From: Chthonomonas sp035294505
GTDB lineage: Bacteria; Armatimonadota; Chthonomonadetes; Chthonomonadales; Chthonomonadaceae
Direction: 5' to 3'
Length of the DNA: 64,000 nt
Assembly: GCF_035294505.1 (NCBI RefSeq)
Contig: NZ_DATGKU010000038.1
Span: 42,229 to 106,228 of the forward strand
The notes under the pieces were generated by a model that worked only from the letters and a program-made list of their open reading frames with translations, had not been told where the DNA came from and ran no database searches. Position numbers and translations under genes: made by a program. Of the stretch, positions 16,659-25,252 are shown one piece after another (position 1 is the stretch's first letter; every line of letters begins with the position of its first letter).

Positions 16659-17972
16659 CTATTTCAGTTCGATCCCGAGCTGCTTAAGAGCTTGCTTAAG
16701 CGCGTCGGGGTTAAAGCCTTCGGCCCAGTAACGCACAATGCCCTCTTTGTCAATCACAACGTTGGTGGGAATGGCTTCGATCAGGTAGGCGTCATCCACT
16801 TTGTTGTTTGCATCGTTGAGGATAGGGAACGTGATTTTGTGTCTCTTTTTAAAGTCTCGAATGGGTTGCAATTTCTCACCTCCGTCAATAAGAAGAAGCA
16901 CGGCGCCCTGCTGCTTTAGTTGAGGCCAAATCTCGTTTTGTAAATGCGGAGCCTCCGCATTACAGGCGGGTCACCAAGAGGTTGAGAAGTCGAGCAAGAT
17001 GATCTTGCCGCGCAGGTCATGCAGAGAGACGGTCTTACCGTCTATCGTTTTTAGGGTAAAGTCTGGGGCGGGTTTGCCGATCAGTTTGGCTGCACGTTTC
17101 TGAGCGGAGTCGTTGGTGGCCACTTGGGGGGTACTGCCTTGGGCTGGAAGATTGAACAGCTCCGCAATGGTTTCCACCTTCTGCACATCTTTTGGAGGCT
17201 GATAGGTAAACAGCGAAGGGGGCAGAGGGGTATTTATGGCGGTCGGCCGGATATCCTCCGCCATCTGCATGGTGGTGCCTTGAAGACTTGTATGGGTGAC
17301 TATGCGCCGAATGAGGTGTGTGGCGGCATCCACCCAAATTTGAACGATCATCTTTGTGCCGGCAGGTCTGGAAGGGGGCACCGGAAGGAGTTCCGTGTAC
17401 TGAAGGACGTAGGCCGGTTTTCCGTTGAGCGGCTTGTAGGCGACGAGACGGATATCTTTGGGCACTTGGCCTGCCGCGATATTAGAGGCGATAAACTGAA
17501 GAGGAGAGTTGATCTGGTCGGGTTGTGCTGTAAGGCTATTTGGTAACCCCATGGTCAGAAGCCCTGAATTTACCTCGCCGATAGGTTTCTGCAGGTACTT
17601 CTTCCCCATCACGATCCACACCTGTTTGCCATCGCAGATCGTCTTCATGTCCTCTAGTAGGAATCTGTTGGGACCAAACAACTGCATGTGCACCGCGAAC
17701 TGGTTTGGGCGGTTGAAGGCAAACTGCCCATTCATGACGACGTGGACCGTCTGCTGTTGAAACTTCGTGGCGGTGTCATGCGTGACGCGTGCCTGAAACG
17801 TTTTTAATTGGGCGTAGGCCTCTTGCACCTTCTGCACGACGTCCGCCGCTTCGGCCTTCTGTTTGGCCACTGCGGTGTGCGCTGTTTTCGGTTGGTTTGG
17901 CAGGGCGGCCCCGCGCACGGCCAGGCCGAGCCATGCAGAACCGAGCAGTAGGAAGTTGACTATTCGGGACAT
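16659..17972 (-). CDS. LolA-like/TlpA thioredoxin fusion with in-frame TGA at catalytic Cys (candidate selenoprotein)
   Basis: 437 aa if TGA at 16971-16973 is read through. Residues 1-25 are a signal peptide, 45-270 a LolA/DUF2092-like domain (MNGQFAFNRPNQFAV) and 295-437 a TlpA-type thioredoxin domain (GKPAPDFTLKTIDGK; cis-Pro region EAIPTNVVIDKEG). The redox motif, normally WCxxC, reads W-TGA-P-A-C: the stop stands exactly where the first catalytic Cys belongs (residue 334). The frame is unchanged on both sides, and the 103 codons after it are intact and well conserved in type. A hairpin begins 9 bases after the TGA. This pattern fits selenocysteine recoding. The alternative is a recent TGC-to-TGA nonsense mutation. 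Whether the organism makes selenocysteine cannot be seen here. Confidence 0.7.
16943..16973 (-). promoter_or_regulatory. Candidate bacterial SECIS element after in-frame TGA
   Basis: Read on the minus strand: TGA (16973-16971), nine bases, then a perfect 8-bp stem (AATGCGGA with TCCGCATT) closed by the loop GGC at 16953-16951. The loop starts 17 bases after the TGA and has G in its first two positions. Published descriptions of bacterial SECIS elements require a stem-loop with a G near the start of the loop, at roughly this distance. The fit is good, but short hairpins also arise by chance. Confidence 0.5.
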
Positions 17973-18066
17973 TTTGATCCTCCGGGAGGGTCGCTAACAC
18001 GCTTTCTGCCGGCCCTCGTTGGCAATTGTATCATGCAATGCTTGCCATGTCAAGCGACAGAAACTT

Positions 18067-18741
18067 TTACCAAAAGAGCGTAAGCACGCCGATGGCTATA
18101 AGCATCCAGCCCCACAGATAGTCGAAGTTCAGCCAAGCGCGTCGCAAAATGGCCAGCCCTACTTTATGATAGACCACCAGGGCCAGAGCGCTTGTTACGA
18201 TCAGATAGCCAAGAGTGTGGAAGCCGACGCCGAGCCAGCCCTCAAGAGGGTGGAAAGAGGGGGGTGGCTGTGGCATGGCATGATGCATATGGGGCATCGG
18301 GGGCATTGGCTTGGGATGGCCTTGTGGCAGGAGAAAAGGAACGAGCATAAGCCCGGCCCCATGCGCCGAGGCCATAATAAAAGACCAAAGGGTGAGGTCT
18401 CGGAAATTGACTTTCATTCCTACCCAGCGCGGATGCCGAACGCGTAGGAGGCGATAAAGCCCAAAGCCGATGAGCACGACGGCGCTTGCCCCACGCAAAA
18501 TGGGTAATGGCAGGCTGAAGCTAAGCAACTGCAAAAGCCCTACAACGATGCCAATCGAAAGCAGATGTCCTAACCCTAAAGGAACAAGAGCACGCCACAC
18601 CGCTCGGGCGTTTTGCTCTTGCAACCCAAGCGCCACCGCAAAAAGCCACCCCATGCCGGGGTTTAGGCCGTGGTAAGCTCCCATAAGAAACAGAGTAAGC
18701 CAAATAGAAAAAGGACTCATGGCAGGGTTGGCGCGCGGCAA
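18067..18741 (-). CDS. Multi-pass membrane protein with His/Met-rich loop
   Basis: 224 aa with about six hydrophobic helices. The N-terminal GAYHGLNPGMGWLFAVALG is a conserved-looking motif with His and Asn in a membrane helix. The central loop (residues about 142-160) is rich in His, Met and Pro (PMPPMPHMHHAM), which suggests metal binding. Relatives of this type have been given inconsistent names in databases, to my recollection. A metal permease role is a guess from the His motif and loop. The gene is separated by about 95 bases from the selenoprotein candidate and 280 bases from SBP56. Confidence 0.7.
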   Translation of the reverse strand: MPRANPAMSPFSIWLTLFLMGAYHGLNPGMGWLFAVALGLQEQNARAVWRALVPLGLGHLLSIGIVVGLLQLLSFSLPLPILRGASAVVLIGFGLYRLLRVRHPRWVGMKVNFRDLTLWSFIMASAHGAGLMLVPFLLPQGHPKPMPPMPHMHHAMPQPPPSFHPLEGWLGVGFHTLGYLIVTSALALVVYHKVGLAILRRAWLNFDYLWGWMLIAIGVLTLFW

Positions 18742-19019
18742 CCGCTCCCTCTACAGAGGCGGTTTGACGACGTTTTTCTTTTTTCCTCTTCTTAGCACTT
18801 CAAACAAAACGTAGGTAGTCTTTCTGAATCAGGAGCCTGCCTATACGGCGAACCTCGATGTCGCCGGTCGGTCGCATGGAGCATGGCCGATGCCCACCGC
18901 AAAAGCGCTGTCGGCGCATCCCATGCGGCCTCACTCTCTGTAAAGGGTTGTATGCGACTCGGATACCGACGGTTTGGTGGCGCCGGAGCGAAGCCGCTGT
19001 ACGCCAGGCTGGCAGTCGT

Positions 19020-20462
19020 TCACGGAAAGCAGTAGGAGTCGGAGGAGGCATCACCGCCTTCGAGACGAATTTGATGGGCACGCAGCGTTTCATCGAACTC
19101 GAGGAAAAAGTTGGGATCGAGCCTCATGCCGCCTCCTGGCAACACATCCACTTTAGCCATCCAGCTGCGAACCCCATCGGGGTAAAACTGCTCGTCCCAG
19201 GTGCGATAGAGCGAGTTCGTAAAGTAGACCCGTTGTCCGTCACGACTCGCCTCCACCATTTGAGGGCCGCCGTTCAGAGGCTTGTCGGGGTTTTGGGGGT
19301 GTGCCGCTCGGCGCACGATCCCACCTAAGTGGATGGAGCCGGTGAGTTTTGGGTGTAGGGGGTCTGAAACATCGTATTGGCGCAACTCGCCGGTTCCCCA
19401 GCAGGAGGCATAGAGGAAGCGATCGTCCAGCGAGAGAACGATGTCGGTAAGAAGGGGCGGTACCGCTTTAAAGCCCTGCAGCAGCGGTGGCAGCAGACCG
19501 GCATCCTCCACCGGCTCGGCCGGAATCTCAATGACTTTCTGTACCGTCCAGCCCTCTTTTGTGAGTTGCCAAAGCCAGATGGAGGCCGAGAGGTCTTTTA
19601 AGGAGACCACCACACCGGCAAAACCGTAGGGCTTGGTGGGGTCGTGGGCGGGGCGTAGTTCTAGCACCATTTGATGTTCCTTGCCGAGGTCGAGTGCCTG
19701 CTGATGCCGACGTTTTCTCAAATCCCAGAGATGCAACGAATGGCCGTATTGCGCGTTAAGAAGTAGCTCTGGGTTTACACCGTCCTCGATCATTTTGGGC
19801 GTGCCCCACTCGCTGGTGATCATGGTGTCGTAGCCAAGATGCCACCAGAAGTCATAGGCCAGATACTGAGGGCCTCTATCCACCTCCCAACGCCCCAGCA
19901 CGTCAAACGTTTCATGATCCAACACAAAAACACCGCCAGGGCCTTCCCCATCGGGGTTGCCCAACGCGCTCACATAGAGGCCATCCGGCCCGCAGTGCAC
20001 GGTATGGGGACGCGAGTAGCCTGCCCGTTGAAACACCTCTTGTGGCTCGATGGTCTTGACGATTTGCGGGTTACGGGGGTCGGGCTTCGTGTCGAGAATA
20101 TAGATGCGCGAAGAGCGCAGTCCTGGCACCACCAGGTAGCGGCGCTCCACATGGGGGTGAGGGGCGTAGGGGCAAAGGGCGGAGCTGCAGGCATTCCAGC
20201 CGAAATGGTGCAACTCATCGCCCTTGTTGGGCATAGTTACTTGCCCTACAATGCGCCCGTAGGAGGTGGATTGGGGGTCTACATCCACCACGAAGAGGGC
20301 GTCTGGGTGTTCGTTTGGGTGTACACTCAACCCCGCAACGAAGGCCACACGCTCTTTGGGAGCTTGCATGGCCATGCGAGGTGAGGGATAGAACGTCGGA
20401 TCGGGCTGTAAGCGCATTCTGGCACCTCTTAGACGAGACTTAGGCAGCAGATTAAGTGACAA
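19020..20462 (-). CDS. SBP56 / selenium-binding protein (methanethiol oxidase family)
   Basis: 480 aa from the first ATG; an internal Met at residue 16 (20417) starts the conserved region and may be the true start. The sequence follows the SELENBP1 family closely: MPNKGDELHHFGWNACSSAL with the conserved Cys, then VVPGLRSSRIYILDT, SRPHTVHCGPDGLYVSALG, DFWWHLGYDTMITSEWGTP and LDDRFLYASCWGTGELRQYD. Members are beta-propeller metal enzymes that oxidise methanethiol to formaldehyde, sulfide and peroxide. The name comes from selenium bound to the mouse protein. It is not a selenoprotein itself, so its closeness to the candidate selenoprotein is not evidence for it. Confidence 0.93.
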   Translation of the reverse strand: MSLNLLPKSRLRGARMRLQPDPTFYPSPRMAMQAPKERVAFVAGLSVHPNEHPDALFVVDVDPQSTSYGRIVGQVTMPNKGDELHHFGWNACSSALCPYAPHPHVERRYLVVPGLRSSRIYILDTKPDPRNPQIVKTIEPQEVFQRAGYSRPHTVHCGPDGLYVSALGNPDGEGPGGVFVLDHETFDVLGRWEVDRGPQYLAYDFWWHLGYDTMITSEWGTPKMIEDGVNPELLLNAQYGHSLHLWDLRKRRHQQALDLGKEHQMVLELRPAHDPTKPYGFAGVVVSLKDLSASIWLWQLTKEGWTVQKVIEIPAEPVEDAGLLPPLLQGFKAVPPLLTDIVLSLDDRFLYASCWGTGELRQYDVSDPLHPKLTGSIHLGGIVRRAAHPQNPDKPLNGGPQMVEASRDGQRVYFTNSLYRTWDEQFYPDGVRSWMAKVDVLPGGGMRLDPNFFLEFDETLRAHQIRLEGGDASSDSYCFP

Positions 20463-20583
20463 ACTAGATTGATCTCATTGTACCTCGAGTTTTGGACGTA
20501 GTGCGAAATCTAGGATACAGAGTTCTACAGGGTAAAATTTTTTCTTTGTCAGTGAAGCGTAAAGAAAAAGAGGGGAAGTAGGA

Positions 20584-21006
20584 ATGGATTTAACACGGCT
20601 ATTGCGTGGAGAGTTAAGCCGGGAGGAGCAGGTGGCTCTTTTAGAGACCTTCGAGAACCCGCGTCCGGAAAGAGACTATCTTATCGTGCACACCTGTCCG
20701 GAGTTCACTTCGGTATGTCCTAAGACAGGCCAACCCGACTTTGCTACCATCACCATCGAGTATGTGCCGGATCGGAAATGCTTGGAGTTGAAAGCGCTAA
20801 AGCTCTACTTTTTCTCCTACCGTAATCAAGGCATCTACTACGAGGCGGTAGTGAATCGCATTTTAGACGATCTGGTTTCGGTGTGCCATCCGCGCCGCAT
20901 GACGGTGCGTGGAGAGTTCAACGTGCGCGGAGGCTTTTCCTCGGTCGTTACGGCCGAGTATCGGCAAGAGGAGATGACAAATCGGTGTCCTCATGAGGTG
21001 TCTTAG
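20584..21006 (+). CDS. queF: 7-cyano-7-deazaguanine reductase (QueF)
   Basis: 140 aa, the size of the unimodal QueF type. The catalytic Cys is in FTSVCPKTGQPDF and the NADPH-binding part in LELKALKLYFFSYRNQGIYYE. QueF reduces preQ0 to preQ1 in queuosine biosynthesis. RBS GGGGAAG (20574-20580) sits just before the ATG. It is a single gene; no other queuosine gene is in the window. I looked for a preQ1 riboswitch in the leader (20463-20583) and did not see one. Confidence 0.95.
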   Translation: MDLTRLLRGELSREEQVALLETFENPRPERDYLIVHTCPEFTSVCPKTGQPDFATITIEYVPDRKCLELKALKLYFFSYRNQGIYYEAVVNRILDDLVSVCHPRRMTVRGEFNVRGGFSSVVTAEYRQEEMTNRCPHEVS

Positions 21007-21483
21007 GGTCAACTGGCGCCAGTTGACCCTCCCCTACAGGGGGAGGGAAGACTAGTAAGGTTACTCTCAGTATACTCTGATAACCTTTCCCTTGAAAACT
21101 AAGCACAACCGCCCCCTTTTTCCAATGAGACACAACAACCGCCTCAGCGGCCTACGACACTTCCTTAACCCCCTATCTTTCTAGCCGCTGCACTGCTGTC
21201 TGCAAGACGGAAAGGATGGGATAGAGGGCGAACGAAGCCGACCTTCTCTACAAACTGCCTCTAGAGCCGGGAAATTGGCAGTCTCTACAGCCCTACCTCC
21301 TACCCCTCAGAACTGCTGGGAATGGAAACTTAGGATTTCTCGCCTTCGGCTCGAAATAACAGCCGTATCACCGGCTCTTCAAGGCCGATACAGGAGGCCC
21401 CAGGAAATTCTGGGATTTTCTGGGGAAGGGCATCCTCTCCCTCAATAAGGATCGAAACTGTATCCAACGAATAGGCTCTCTTG
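21007..21483. other. Intergenic region with three repeat types
   Basis: No gene was seen. Bases about 21165-21300 are a partial copy of the roughly 200-bp intergenic repeat also found at 41272-41485 and 43805-44290 (shared text: GTCTGCAAGACGGAAAGG, then CTAGAGCCGGGAAATTGGCA). Bases 21335-21357 carry an inverted copy of the ATTTCGAGCCGAAGGCGAGA motif seen at 41177-41200. Bases 21379-21445 are the intergenic copy of the long palindromic repeat. Confidence 0.7.
21379..21445 (+). repeat. Long palindromic repeat, intergenic copy
   Basis: It starts TCAAGGCCGATACAGG and has the palindromic core CCCCAGGAAATT ... ATTTTCTGGGG and an end resembling GGGCATCCTCTCCCTC. The same plan occurs inside cas1, an acetyl esterase and a binding-protein gene in this window. 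This is the only copy seen outside a coding frame. Confidence 0.8.
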
Positions 21484-22941
21484 TTAGGACGACTTAGGAC
21501 TCTGTGGCAACATAAGCTCTGCCTCTAACTTTTGTAGGCGTTGATCCATGCGTTTGCGAAACAGAAATAGAAACATAAAAGTAAAAGATATAGGAAATAA
21601 TAATGATGGAACAACAAAAACAAGGATACTCTGAAGGTAAACGTGCATGGCAATGGACTGCTTCAGGTGGCTGAGAACGGGCCGTTGAGCTACATAGAGG
21701 ACGTCGGCAGGGGAGCCGTCTTGTGCCTTTCGCCAATAGGAAGGGGGCACGGAACTGCGCCCCTGATACGTTTTACCGTCCATCACAAAGCGGTAGACCA
21801 ACACGTAGCGGAGGCCTAAAGGGGTTGCTCTTCGCTCGTGCTTCACAATCGTTCCGGTGATGGGCATGCCTTCCGTAGCTACCTTGTGAAATTGCACCAT
21901 ACGCAGGCCGATGAGCAGAATGGGAACCGCAGCCATTCCCCAACTTATAAGCATAAAGAAAAGAGTAAAGAGACGCACCCGACGCAAGCTGGCGACCTCC
22001 GCCAGCCGCTTGCTGATGACCTCTAGGTTTTCCGGATCATCTAGCGCCACAAAGCGTTCAGACGGTACGCGCCTACGTAACCAAGCCAACGCAACAGCTC
22101 CTGCAGGGGTCGTGGTGCTAAAGGTTAGCTCTTCGCCCATGCCAACGATCTGAAAGGTGTTTCGGTCGGTTTGCCGTACCGATTCTATCCGGTCGAAGGG
22201 CAGGGAGAGTGCTTTCTTCCCGTTCGTGCGAATAAGCCCTTGCGAACCGATGAGAAGCTTTTGCCGGCCAGCTTGCCAGAGCGATTTGAACATACTGTGG
22301 AGACAGAAGATGAACAAAAAGGTCCAAAGTCCCAGTCGCTCAAGCCGGATTTGTAAGGAGCTATGCGAAGATTCAAACCAGTAGAGGCCGAGCACGCAAA
22401 GCATCAAACTGCACAGAGCAAACATGAGAAGACCAGACGTGATCCGCGTAAAAAGGCTGGTCTGTTTTTGTGACACATTCCATGTCTCTCCGTTAACTTC
22501 CAGCCGATCAACTAAATGCTCCAAAACAGGCAGAAGGTGCGCTTGGAGTTGATCAAAGAAGTCATCGCTCCCTTCGTCTCTGGTGGGGCATCTTACCTTA
22601 AGTTGACGCCCCGCACTATCTTCCAACACCCAGGCGTCGTCCAGAGAAGAAACCGCCTTCACATCGGCCCATCGCATTCGTTCGGTGTGCTTTCCCCTTC
22701 GCACCGCAACGCCTTCGGCATCGAAAACGACCATCCCGTTGAATATGCCCCAACTGTATCTAAGCAGCAAAAGCATCAACATAGCGAATAGCAAAACGAG
22801 GAAGATTTCCACAATAGCCCCTGGCCAACGGAGGTGCTGGTGCAGACATAGTAGGGTTAAGATCACGCTGGATAGGAGCAATGGGAGCACCATGATATAA
22901 GACTGTAGGCGCTCGCGTTTTGACGCTTGATAGGTTTTCAT
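21484..22941 (-). CDS. DUF3592-like multi-pass membrane protein
   Basis: 485 aa. Hydrophobic pairs near residues 14-60, 168-215, 325-350 and 440-465 suggest seven or eight membrane helices. Two cytoplasmic parts (residues about 75-135 and 235-290) look like PH-domain-type beta sandwiches. The region GMPITGTIVKHERR ... YRFVMDGKTYQGRSSVP matches DUF3592, a domain of unknown function. Codon use looks more AT-rich than the neighbours in its C-terminal third. Function unknown. It ends near the repeat-rich region and is divergent from the CRISPR-cas operon. Confidence 0.75.
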   Translation of the reverse strand: MKTYQASKRERLQSYIMVLPLLLSSVILTLLCLHQHLRWPGAIVEIFLVLLFAMLMLLLLRYSWGIFNGMVVFDAEGVAVRRGKHTERMRWADVKAVSSLDDAWVLEDSAGRQLKVRCPTRDEGSDDFFDQLQAHLLPVLEHLVDRLEVNGETWNVSQKQTSLFTRITSGLLMFALCSLMLCVLGLYWFESSHSSLQIRLERLGLWTFLFIFCLHSMFKSLWQAGRQKLLIGSQGLIRTNGKKALSLPFDRIESVRQTDRNTFQIVGMGEELTFSTTTPAGAVALAWLRRRVPSERFVALDDPENLEVISKRLAEVASLRRVRLFTLFFMLISWGMAAVPILLIGLRMVQFHKVATEGMPITGTIVKHERRATPLGLRYVLVYRFVMDGKTYQGRSSVPPSYWRKAQDGSPADVLYVAQRPVLSHLKQSIAMHVYLQSILVFVVPSLLFPISFTFMFLFLFRKRMDQRLQKLEAELMLPQSPKSS

Positions 22942-23207
22942 AGTCGTCCTCTTTCGATGATTTTAAATGGTTACGGCAATATATAAGTAAATTCATCCTT
23001 GTGCCACCAACATCCTTCTTTTTCTAGCGCTTTCTTTCCCTTTGTTGCGCTACAAACGGGAGAGTTGGGATAAGAAGCCGCTTCGGTCTTCCTCCCCTAG
23101 AGGGTGCCGATAGAAAAAAAGCGGCTTCCCCTTGCCTCTGTAGGAGTCCGAGAGAGAATTCGCGAATGTAATAAGCAAAGACAAGATACGAAAGGGCGTT
23201 TTGTGAG

Positions 23208-24194
23208 ATGTTAAATAACCTTCTGCCCAAGGGGTTTCGCATCGCGCGTTACACTTTTGTCTTCGAGGTGACCGAGAAACTCCTCCTTCCCCGTTATAAA
23301 GGGGCCACCCTGCGCGGATGTTTTGGCAGCAGCTTTCAACGCATCGCCTGCCCTTGGCCGGAACGTTGTCTCTCTCAGCCGAACGACAGTTGTGAGTGTC
23401 CTTATGGGCAACTCTTTGCTCCACGACGTAAGTGCGAACAGGCCTCTTTTCGTGCTGGCGAGGAGGTGGCGCGGCCTTTTGCCATTAGCCCACCTCTCGA
23501 AATGCGCCAGGAGTATCTCCCCGGCGACACGCTGCGCTTTACCCTCACCCTCTTCTGTCGAGCCTGCCAAGACCTGCCCTGGTTTTTAGTTACTTTTCGC
23601 GAGCTACCGCCCATCGGTATTCCTCCCCATCGAGGGCGGATGCGGCTTAAGGAGGTATGGGCGCAGAACGATGTGGAGGGTCAGCAAAAGCGGATATATG
23701 CCTCCGAAAACCCGGTGGTGCTAAACGCCGATCTCAGCATAACGGCGGAGAGCATTGCAGCCGTCTGCACCCCAACACAGCGCCTACGGCTCCGTTTTGA
23801 AAGTCCCGTCTATCTGCGCTATATGGGCATCGAGGGTCTGCGTCGGGTCGAATTTGCGGCGCTTATCAGTCGGCTGTTACAACGCATCGAGACCATCGCT
23901 GACCTTTATGGCGAATCGGATTGGCGTCCAGAGGGCTGGTCGGAAGAAGTGCGCGCGCTGATACAGGCTGCCAAAGCCATCTCCATTGCCGAGGAGCAGG
24001 TAAGCTGGTTCTCCTGGAAGCGTTACTCCACGCGGCAGGAGCGCAGGGTTCCTTTGGAGGGGGTGCTTGGAGAAACGGTGTACGTGGGGCACCTAACTCC
24101 GTTTTTGCCCCTTCTGTTTCTAGGGCAGTACACTCAGGTCGGTAAGGGCTGTGCATTCGGCCAGGGCGTCTACCGGATCGTAAGCACCGAATAA
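23208..24194 (+). CDS. cas6: CRISPR pre-crRNA endoribonuclease Cas6
   Basis: 328 aa. N-terminal ferredoxin-like RAMP half (FEVTEKLLLPRYKGATLRGCFGSSF) with a Cys-rich insert (CPWPERCLSQPNDSCECPYG). The C-terminal half ends with the glycine-rich loop LGQYTQVGKGCAFGQGVYRI typical of Cas6. Cas6 cuts the repeat transcript to make crRNAs. A catalytic His is not obvious to me. The gene opens the CRISPR-cas operon, 64 bases before the WYL regulator. The Cys cluster is of the sort seen in Cas6 proteins from many non-proteobacterial type I systems. Confidence 0.85.
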   Translation: MLNNLLPKGFRIARYTFVFEVTEKLLLPRYKGATLRGCFGSSFQRIACPWPERCLSQPNDSCECPYGQLFAPRRKCEQASFRAGEEVARPFAISPPLEMRQEYLPGDTLRFTLTLFCRACQDLPWFLVTFRELPPIGIPPHRGRMRLKEVWAQNDVEGQQKRIYASENPVVLNADLSITAESIAAVCTPTQRLRLRFESPVYLRYMGIEGLRRVEFAALISRLLQRIETIADLYGESDWRPEGWSEEVRALIQAAKAISIAEEQVSWFSWKRYSTRQERRVPLEGVLGETVYVGHLTPFLPLLFLGQYTQVGKGCAFGQGVYRIVSTE

Positions 24195-24218
24195 AAAAAT
24201 TTTGGAGGTTTGCCTCAC

Positions 24219-24233
24219 TGACAATATATGTCA
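24219..24233. promoter_or_regulatory. Inverted repeat upstream of the WYL regulator gene
   Basis: TGACA-ATATA-TGTCA, a perfect 5-bp inverted repeat with a 5-base spacer. It lies between the cas6 stop and the WYL gene start, so it could be an operator for autoregulation. A TAGAAT element at 24246-24251 lies only 6 bases before the ATG at 24258. If that is a -10 box the message would be nearly leaderless. This is suggestive only. Confidence 0.35.
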
Positions 24234-24257
24234 CCCATGAAGGTGTAGAATAAAGCT

Positions 24258-25241
24258 ATGAGCCGCTATGGACCTACGGCGCGCCCACCTATAGAGCGCA
24301 TTCTGTGGATAGATGACCGTTTGCGAAAGGGCGGAAAGCTCCGGCTGCAAGACATCTGCGAGAAGTTCGAGATAAATAAGCGTACGGCCTATCGCGACAT
24401 CGCATTCTTGCGCGACCGACTGCAGGCGCCTATCGCGCATGATCGCGAACGGGGCTACTACTACACCGATCCGAACTTCCGAATCGGCTCCATTCTGCTG
24501 ACAGAGGGGGAGCTGTTCGCTCTACTGCTTGCAAAGCAGGTGCTCGACCAATACATCGGGCGCCCCTATGAGGCCGAGTTGCGGCGGGCATTCGCTCGAA
24601 TCTGTGAGGCTTTGCCGGAGGCCATCACGCTGGACGCCGAGCAGCTAGAGGCGATAATCTCGTTTTGTGCAGAACCTGCACGCTTGGTAGATCCAGAGAT
24701 GCTGTTACAGGTTCAGGAGGCGGTTCGGTTACGACGGCGGCTCAAAATGCGCTACTACGTTGCCAGCCGTGACGAGGAGACGGAGCGTGTGGTAGACCCC
24801 CTACACCTGCATAACTATCAGGGCGACTGGTACTTAGTCGCTTTCGATTTGGGGCGGCAAGCCTTGCGTGACTTCGCTATCAGCCGTATTCTAGAGGTAC
24901 ACCTCACCGGCGAATCGGCGACGGAGCACCCTGAATTCGATAGAAACACCTATATAGCCGCCCACTTTGGCGGTTTTCGGGGGGATCGGGAGATTGAAGT
25001 TGTCATAGGCTTCGATAGCTACCAGGCCCGCTGGATTCGTGAGAAAGCTTGGCCGGGTCAGATCGCCCAAGAGGAGCAGGAGGATGGCAGCCTGCTGCTG
25101 CATTTACGGGTAACGAGTTTGGAGGGCCTACAGCGTTGGGTTTTGCAATATGGCAGCCATGCCCAGGTGCTGGCCCCGCCTGAACTGCGAGAACGCATTC
25201 GTCACGAGGCCGAGAGGATGGTTAAACTCTACCAAGACTAG
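24258..25241 (+). CDS. WYL-domain transcriptional regulator of the CRISPR-cas locus
   Basis: 327 aa. Residues 10-70 form a helix-turn-helix of the DeoR/HTH_11 type (LQDICEKFEINKRTAYRDIAFLRDRL). Residues about 150-220 are the WYL domain (RLKMRYYVASRDEETERVVDPLHLHNYQGDWYLVAFD). The last 80 residues are the WCX extension. WYL proteins sense nucleic acid or nucleotide ligands and often control defence islands and CRISPR loci. The stop is 11 bases from the cas3 start, so it is part of the operon. The inverted repeat at 24219-24233 is a candidate target. Confidence 0.9.
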   Translation: MSRYGPTARPPIERILWIDDRLRKGGKLRLQDICEKFEINKRTAYRDIAFLRDRLQAPIAHDRERGYYYTDPNFRIGSILLTEGELFALLLAKQVLDQYIGRPYEAELRRAFARICEALPEAITLDAEQLEAIISFCAEPARLVDPEMLLQVQEAVRLRRRLKMRYYVASRDEETERVVDPLHLHNYQGDWYLVAFDLGRQALRDFAISRILEVHLTGESATEHPEFDRNTYIAAHFGGFRGDREIEVVIGFDSYQARWIREKAWPGQIAQEEQEDGSLLLHLRVTSLEGLQRWVLQYGSHAQVLAPPELRERIRHEAERMVKLYQD

Positions 25242-25252
25242 GAAGACTCGAC

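Noticed and set aside
16659..16973. Reading the 80-aa thioredoxin tail as a separate gene or a frameshifted fragment
   Set aside because: It lies in the same frame as the upstream part; the only interruption is the single TGA. There is no start signal for the tail, and no base needs to be added or lost.
19020..20462. SBP56 ('selenium-binding protein') as support for selenocysteine use
   Set aside because: The name is historical; bacterial members are methanethiol oxidases and occur in organisms without selenocysteine. Proximity proves nothing.
20463..20583. preQ1 riboswitch upstream of queF
   Set aside because: The leader has no preQ1-type loop and tail pairing that I could find; GTTCTACAGGG is only a superficial likeness.
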